Below, one piece after another: positions 60,762 through 64,000 of a DNA stretch of 64,000 nt. The stretch covers positions 1,054,001-1,118,000 of the forward strand of contig NZ_CP097253.1 in the NCBI RefSeq assembly GCF_023380025.1, given 5' to 3'. The notes beneath the pieces were generated by a model. It did not search any database and was not told where the DNA came from. It saw nothing but the letters and a program-made list of their open reading frames with translations. Origin of the DNA: Sphingomonas glaciei. GTDB taxonomy: Bacteria > Pseudomonadota > Alphaproteobacteria > Sphingomonadales > Sphingomonadaceae. The position numbers were made by a program, and so were the translations under genes. Within the stretch, counting starts at the first letter, position 1, and each line of letters opens with the position of its first letter.

Positions 60762-61943
60762 TCAATCGCGATCGGCAAGCACCAGTTGCTGGACGATGAA
60801 GAAGCTTGCGGCGGCATAAAGGGCGAGCGCCACCGTTAGCAGGCTCCAGGCTCCGAACGCCGCGAAGGGCAATGCCAGGAACACCGCGCTGCGCGGGGTC
60901 AGCAGCCACAGGTCGGGGCCAAGCTCGCGTCCGCGCCGCTCCACCCGTGCAGCTTCGCCGAACGCGATCGCCGCCGCCGCCGCGACCAGCGCGCCCCACC
61001 CGCCACCGTGGCGGGCCTCGAACCAGGCGAGCCCGAGCAAGGCGATTCCATGGGCGGGAGCGAGCAGCCGGAACAGGAGGCCGTGCCGCGAGAAGGGCCG
61101 CAGCCGAACCGTCGCCAGCCGCTCGGCAAGGCGATCGAGCGGGCTTGCCGCGACCAGCAGGCCCATCGCCCACAAGGGCTCTCCGCGAGTGAACAGCAGG
61201 GCAGCGCCAAGGACCATCAGCACCGCCGCCCACAGCAGGGCGGTAGGGCGGACCGGCGCGCCCATCAGCTGGCGGGTGAGAAAGTCCTCGACCGGCGGGA
61301 GCAGGTAGCGGCTCGGCCAGTCGCGGCGGCGGTGGCGGCTGCTGTCGATCAGGTGGCGGTCGAAGGCGGCGCTGCTGGTGTCGCTGGCGGCGAGGAACGG
61401 GCGCAGACCCTCGGGCGCCGGAACCAGCCGCGCGCCTTCTTGCACCGCGCGGCGCAGCAGGGTCGAATGGAGATCCCAGTCACCCAGCATCCGCGCGGTA
61501 TCGGTCAGCATCTTGGAGGAGATCAGGGCCAGCCCGGCCCAGCGATGGTCGTTGTCGATCCGCTCGAACGCATGGTGGCGTTCGTCGTCCGGAACGGTGA
61601 GGATGGCGGGACCGGGCTCTTCGGCCAGTTCGGCAAGCAGGGGCGCCGCAGGAGCGATCCCGTCGGCCATCTGCAGTACCGCGATCTCCGGATCGAACCG
61701 CGCCGCAGCTTCCATGGCGTCGGTGACGGGGACAACCGAAATGCCCTCGGCGCGGAGTCTTTCGAACGCGGCCTGGAGGGTCGGCGGCACACGCTCGACG
61801 ATCACGACGATCGGGGCCGCGCCGACCGCAGCGGCGCAGCGAGCCTGATATTCGACGAGGGTGCGACCTGCGAGCGGCGCCAGTGCATGGAGCCCGCCCT
61901 GATCATCCTCGTCATGCGCCGCGATCAACGCACCGAGCGCCAT
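60762..61943 (-). CDS. Degenerate nucleotidyltransferase/CDP-alcohol transferase-like membrane protein
   Basis: A 393-residue protein. The N-terminal ~215 residues resemble a sugar-nucleotidyltransferase fold (LHALAPLAGRTLVEYQARCA, IVVIVERVPPTLQAAFERLR, GPAILTVPDDERHHAFERID, WAGLALISSKMLTD). The usual GxGxR/K signature loop at the start is absent. The C-terminal ~160 residues hold four to five membrane helices. VEDFLTRQLMGAPVRPTALL and SPLDRLAERLATVRLRPFSR line up with CDP-alcohol phosphatidyltransferase regions, but the DG-AR-G-D-D catalytic residues are missing. The layout matches bifunctional IPCT/DIPPS enzymes, so this looks like an inactive relative (inference). It is the first gene of the operon, divergent from the 62015 gene. 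Confidence 0.6.
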   Translation of the reverse strand: MALGALIAAHDEDDQGGLHALAPLAGRTLVEYQARCAAAVGAAPIVVIVERVPPTLQAAFERLRAEGISVVPVTDAMEAAARFDPEIAVLQMADGIAPAAPLLAELAEEPGPAILTVPDDERHHAFERIDNDHRWAGLALISSKMLTDTARMLGDWDLHSTLLRRAVQEGARLVPAPEGLRPFLAASDTSSAAFDRHLIDSSRHRRRDWPSRYLLPPVEDFLTRQLMGAPVRPTALLWAAVLMVLGAALLFTRGEPLWAMGLLVAASPLDRLAERLATVRLRPFSRHGLLFRLLAPAHGIALLGLAWFEARHGGGWGALVAAAAAIAFGEAARVERRGRELGPDLWLLTPRSAVFLALPFAAFGAWSLLTVALALYAAASFFIVQQLVLADRD

Positions 61944-62014
61944 TCCCACCCCTTCCTTCTGGCCCTCCCTCTTGCACGCTTCCGTAGTCGAGCAAAGGTG
62001 GTAAACATGGCGCC

Positions 62015-64000
62015 ATGACGCCGTCCCAGCCCCGCTCCATGCACGACGCATCGGATGAGCCCCTCGAGCTGACGGAGGCGGTTGGCGCCCCGGTCGTGGA
62101 GGATCGGTCAGAAGAATTGTCCTGGGTGGACGAGCCCGTTCCCGCGGTCGAGAGCGGCGCCGACGGCAGGCGCGTGCTGGGCTGGACGCTGGGATTGCTG
62201 GCGCTGGCGTGGATCGGTTTTTCCGGATGGAGCGCCGGCCAGGCGCTGGGTCAGGCGGCGAGCGCGCCTCTGCTTGCGCAATGGCTGGCGGTCGCGGCGG
62301 CGCCCCTGGTCCTGCTCGGCCTCGCCTGGCTGATCTTCGGTCGCACCCGGCGGCGCGAGGCAGAGAGCTTCACCCGGTCGGTGCAGGTGATGCGCTCGGA
62401 AGCGCGCAGCCTGGAGCAATTGCTCGGCGTGCTGCGCCAGCGGCTCGACGACGAGCAGGCGGCGCTGTCCAGCCATGCCGACCGGCTGATGGGGCTAGGA
62501 GACGAAGCGGGCCACCGGCTCGGTAACGTCACCCGCGAACTGGCGTCCGGAAGCGAAGCGCTGAGCCGCCATGCGGCAGTGCTCGACCGCGCGGCGGAAA
62601 GCGCACGGAACGACATTGGCGTCCTGCTCGACGACCTGCCACGGGCGGAGGCGAGCAGCCGCGCGATGGCCGAGGAGTTGCGCCAGTCGGGGCGCGAGGC
62701 GAGCGCGCAGGCCGCCAGCCTCGAAGCGCAACTAGCGGCGATCAGCGGTCGCGCGCGCGAAGCGGAAGACCAGGTCGGCGGCGCTTCGCAGCGGCTGGTC
62801 GCCCATCTCACCCAGATTGAAAGTGCCGGCGCGGCCGCCGCGCTGCGGGTCGGGGAGTCCGGAACCACGGCGTCGGCGCAGATCGACGCCCTTCTCGAGC
62901 GCACGGCCGAGGCGCTGGGCGTCATCCGCTCGGGCATCGACGAACAGGCCGCAGCGGTTCGCGGGCTGGTGGACCAGAGTTCGGCGGCGCTAGGCGTCGC
63001 CGGGCAGGAAGCCGCGATCCAGCTCGGCGGGCGCCTCAGCACCGCCGGCCAGGCGCTCGACGGCCTGTCGTCGCGGATCGCGGAGCAGGATCGCGCGGTC
63101 ACTGCTTTGGTGTCGAGCCTCGAACGCCAGCTTGGCGATGTCGATCAGCGCTTCGTCGATCTTGCGGCCGAAGGCGACCTGCGGGCGCAGGCGGTGGCGA
63201 CGGCGATCGACCGGGTCCGCCGCGAACTCGACGGCCTTGGCGCCCAGCAGGCGGCAAGCGGCGGCACGCTGGACGACCTCAGCCACCGCACCGAGCATCT
63301 GCGCACCGCCATCGCCGGCTTGCAGCGCGAGTGCGGGACCGAACTGATCGGCGCGCTCGAAGCCGCCGAAGGCGGGGCGGAACGGCTCCTGGCGGCGGTG
63401 CAGGCCGCACGGCCCGACGTCGAATGGATGAGTCAGGCCGCCGACGGGGTGACCACCCGCCTCGAGCAGGGCACTTCGGGCCTTGCCGGACAGCAGGAGC
63501 GGCTTGCGGGCCTCCTGGCAAGCGTCGAGAGCGGCGTCGGCGGGGCCGAGCAGCGGCTTGGTGAGCTCCGCACCGCCCTCTCCGCTGCAGGTGAGGAAGC
63601 GACCCGGCTGCAGGCCGAAACCGGCCCCGCACTGGTCCAGGCGATGGTCCAGGTCCGCGAGGCCGCGGCGCAGGCGGCGACCCGGGCGCGCGAGGCGCTC
63701 GCCTCGGTGGTGCCGGAAACCGCGCAGCAGTTGTCGGTCGAGGCACAGGCGGCGCTCAGCCGGGCAATCGAACAGAGCGTGTCACAGCAACTGGGCGAAG
63801 TCGAACGGGTCGCCGCCCGCGCGCTGGAAGCGGCGCGTCACGCCTCGACCGGGCTGTCGCAGCAGATGCTCAACATTGGCCGCACCGCCACCGCGCTCGA
63901 ACAGCATATCGAGAAGACCCGAGAAGACGGCCGGGTAGCGGACAGCGAAGCCTTTTCCCGCCGTGCCGCGGTGTTGATCGATTCGCTTCACTCGGCCTCG
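62015..64000 (+). CDS. Long membrane-anchored helical protein, N-terminal 662 residues
   Basis: An open frame from the ATG at 62015 to the right edge (at least 662 residues, no stop). After a ~50-residue acidic start (SDEPLELTEAVGAPVVEDRS), two transmembrane helices lie at about 55-75 (VLGWTLGLLALAWIGFSGWS) and 85-110 (LLAQWLAVAAAPLVLLGLAW). Everything after residue 115 is a long Ala/Glu/Arg/Gln-rich helix with irregular apolipoprotein-like repeats (SLEQLLGVLRQRLDDEQAAL, RAREAEDQVGGASQRLVAHL). I know no domain name for it. The layout of two N-terminal helices plus a very long cytoplasmic coil resembles the polarity factor TipN of Caulobacter, but no direct similarity is established. Confidence 0.7.
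   Translation, partial: MTPSQPRSMHDASDEPLELTEAVGAPVVEDRSEELSWVDEPVPAVESGADGRRVLGWTLGLLALAWIGFSGWSAGQALGQAASAPLLAQWLAVAAAPLVLLGLAWLIFGRTRRREAESFTRSVQVMRSEARSLEQLLGVLRQRLDDEQAALSSHADRLMGLGDEAGHRLGNVTRELASGSEALSRHAAVLDRAAESARNDIGVLLDDLPRAEASSRAMAEELRQSGREASAQAASLEAQLAAISGRAREAEDQVGGASQRLVAHLTQIESAGAAAALRVGESGTTASAQIDALLERTAEALGVIRSGIDEQAAAVRGLVDQSSAALGVAGQEAAIQLGGRLSTAGQALDGLSSRIAEQDRAVTALVSSLERQLGDVDQRFVDLAAEGDLRAQAVATAIDRVRRELDGLGAQQAASGGTLDDLSHRTEHLRTAIAGLQRECGTELIGALEAAEGGAERLLAAVQAARPDVEWMSQAADGVTTRLEQGTSGLAGQQERLAGLLASVESGVGGAEQRLGELRTALSAAGEEATRLQAETGPALVQAMVQVREAAAQAATRAREALASVVPETAQQLSVEAQAALSRAIEQSVSQQLGEVERVAARALEAARHASTGLSQQMLNIGRTATALEQHIEKTREDGRVADSEAFSRRAAVLIDSLHSAS

Noticed and set aside
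1..64000. Search by eye for tRNA, rRNA, riboswitch, CRISPR, transposase, integrase and phage genes
   Set aside because: None seen. Intergenic spaces are short, mostly under 200 bp, and showed no cloverleaf or known aptamer core.

Overview
The window is about 64 kb of high-GC chromosomal DNA from an alphaproteobacterium, most likely a member of the Sphingomonadales. The case rests on gene content: cckA near smpB, a TonB/ExbB/ExbD/ExbD cluster, DUF1285, DUF2062 and DUF2336 proteins, a folB/folM-like pair, a LOV-HTH photoreceptor of the kind known from Erythrobacter, and an acyl-CoA-type valine degradation operon. Genes are densely packed with many ATGA, GTGA and TGATG stop/start overlaps. I see no rRNA, tRNA, CRISPR array, insertion sequence, integrase or prophage. 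Almost everything is core genome; the most unusual content lies at 10.4-12.4, 27.5-30.7, 42-44 and 58.4-64 kb.

Layout. 0-3.9 kb: the start of a 2-oxoacid:ferredoxin oxidoreductase alpha subunit (cut by the left edge), an HSL-type esterase, a glycine-rich stress protein, rppH, a small helical protein and a lipoprotein Cu/Zn superoxide dismutase. 3.9-6.6 kb: tonB-exbB-exbD-exbD on the minus strand, closed by a strong terminator. 6.7-10.3 kb: folB plus a folM-like reductase, divergent from a DUF1285 - CoA-type Nudix - CCA-adding enzyme operon. 10.4-14.2 kb: a LOV-HTH blue-light transcription factor divergent from an outer-membrane barrel protein with a polyproline tail, then an L,D-transpeptidase and a lone receiver protein. 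14.2-19.8 kb: smpB, DUF2062, M13 peptidase and cckA, all on the minus strand. 20-24.2 kb: small unknown proteins, an OmpA-domain protein, a Baeyer-Villiger-type monooxygenase and an alpha/beta hydrolase. 24.2-27.5 kb: nfuA, thiolase, ferredoxin and the copper-delivery pair PCu(A)C/SCO. 27.5-30.7 kb: an island of poorly known small and secreted genes, including two convergent paralogs, one of which appears frameshifted.

30.7-44 kb: alpha/beta hydrolase, selO-astD, dnaB divergent from dcd (with a perfect DnaA-box 9-mer between them), an FMN reductase, rnr, a DMT transporter, an M28 peptidase, and an M3 peptidase pseudogene carrying one nonsense codon and one frameshift. 44-51.4 kb: a valine/isobutyryl-CoA catabolic cluster (mmsA ... 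acyl-CoA dehydrogenase, 3-hydroxyisobutyryl-CoA hydrolase, enoyl-CoA hydratase, mmsB) with a polysaccharide deacetylase, a RidA protein and a lipoprotein inserted. 51.4-53.5 kb: two tandem cytochrome c'-like proteins, a cytochrome b561-like protein and a VOC protein. 53.5-58.4 kb: comEC, gltX, gltA. 58.4-64 kb: a minus-strand operon of a degenerate nucleotidyltransferase/CDP-alcohol-transferase-like membrane protein, a DUF2336 protein and an atypical histidine kinase whose phospho-accepting His position is Glu, divergent from a very long membrane-anchored helical protein that runs off the right edge.

No classical defence or secretion system was found. The best candidates for undescribed biology are the atypical kinase/DUF2336/degenerate transferase operon with its divergent helical membrane protein, the LOV-HTH regulator facing an envelope protein, and the secreted paralog island. 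All functional statements are read from sequence motifs by eye; no database search was run.
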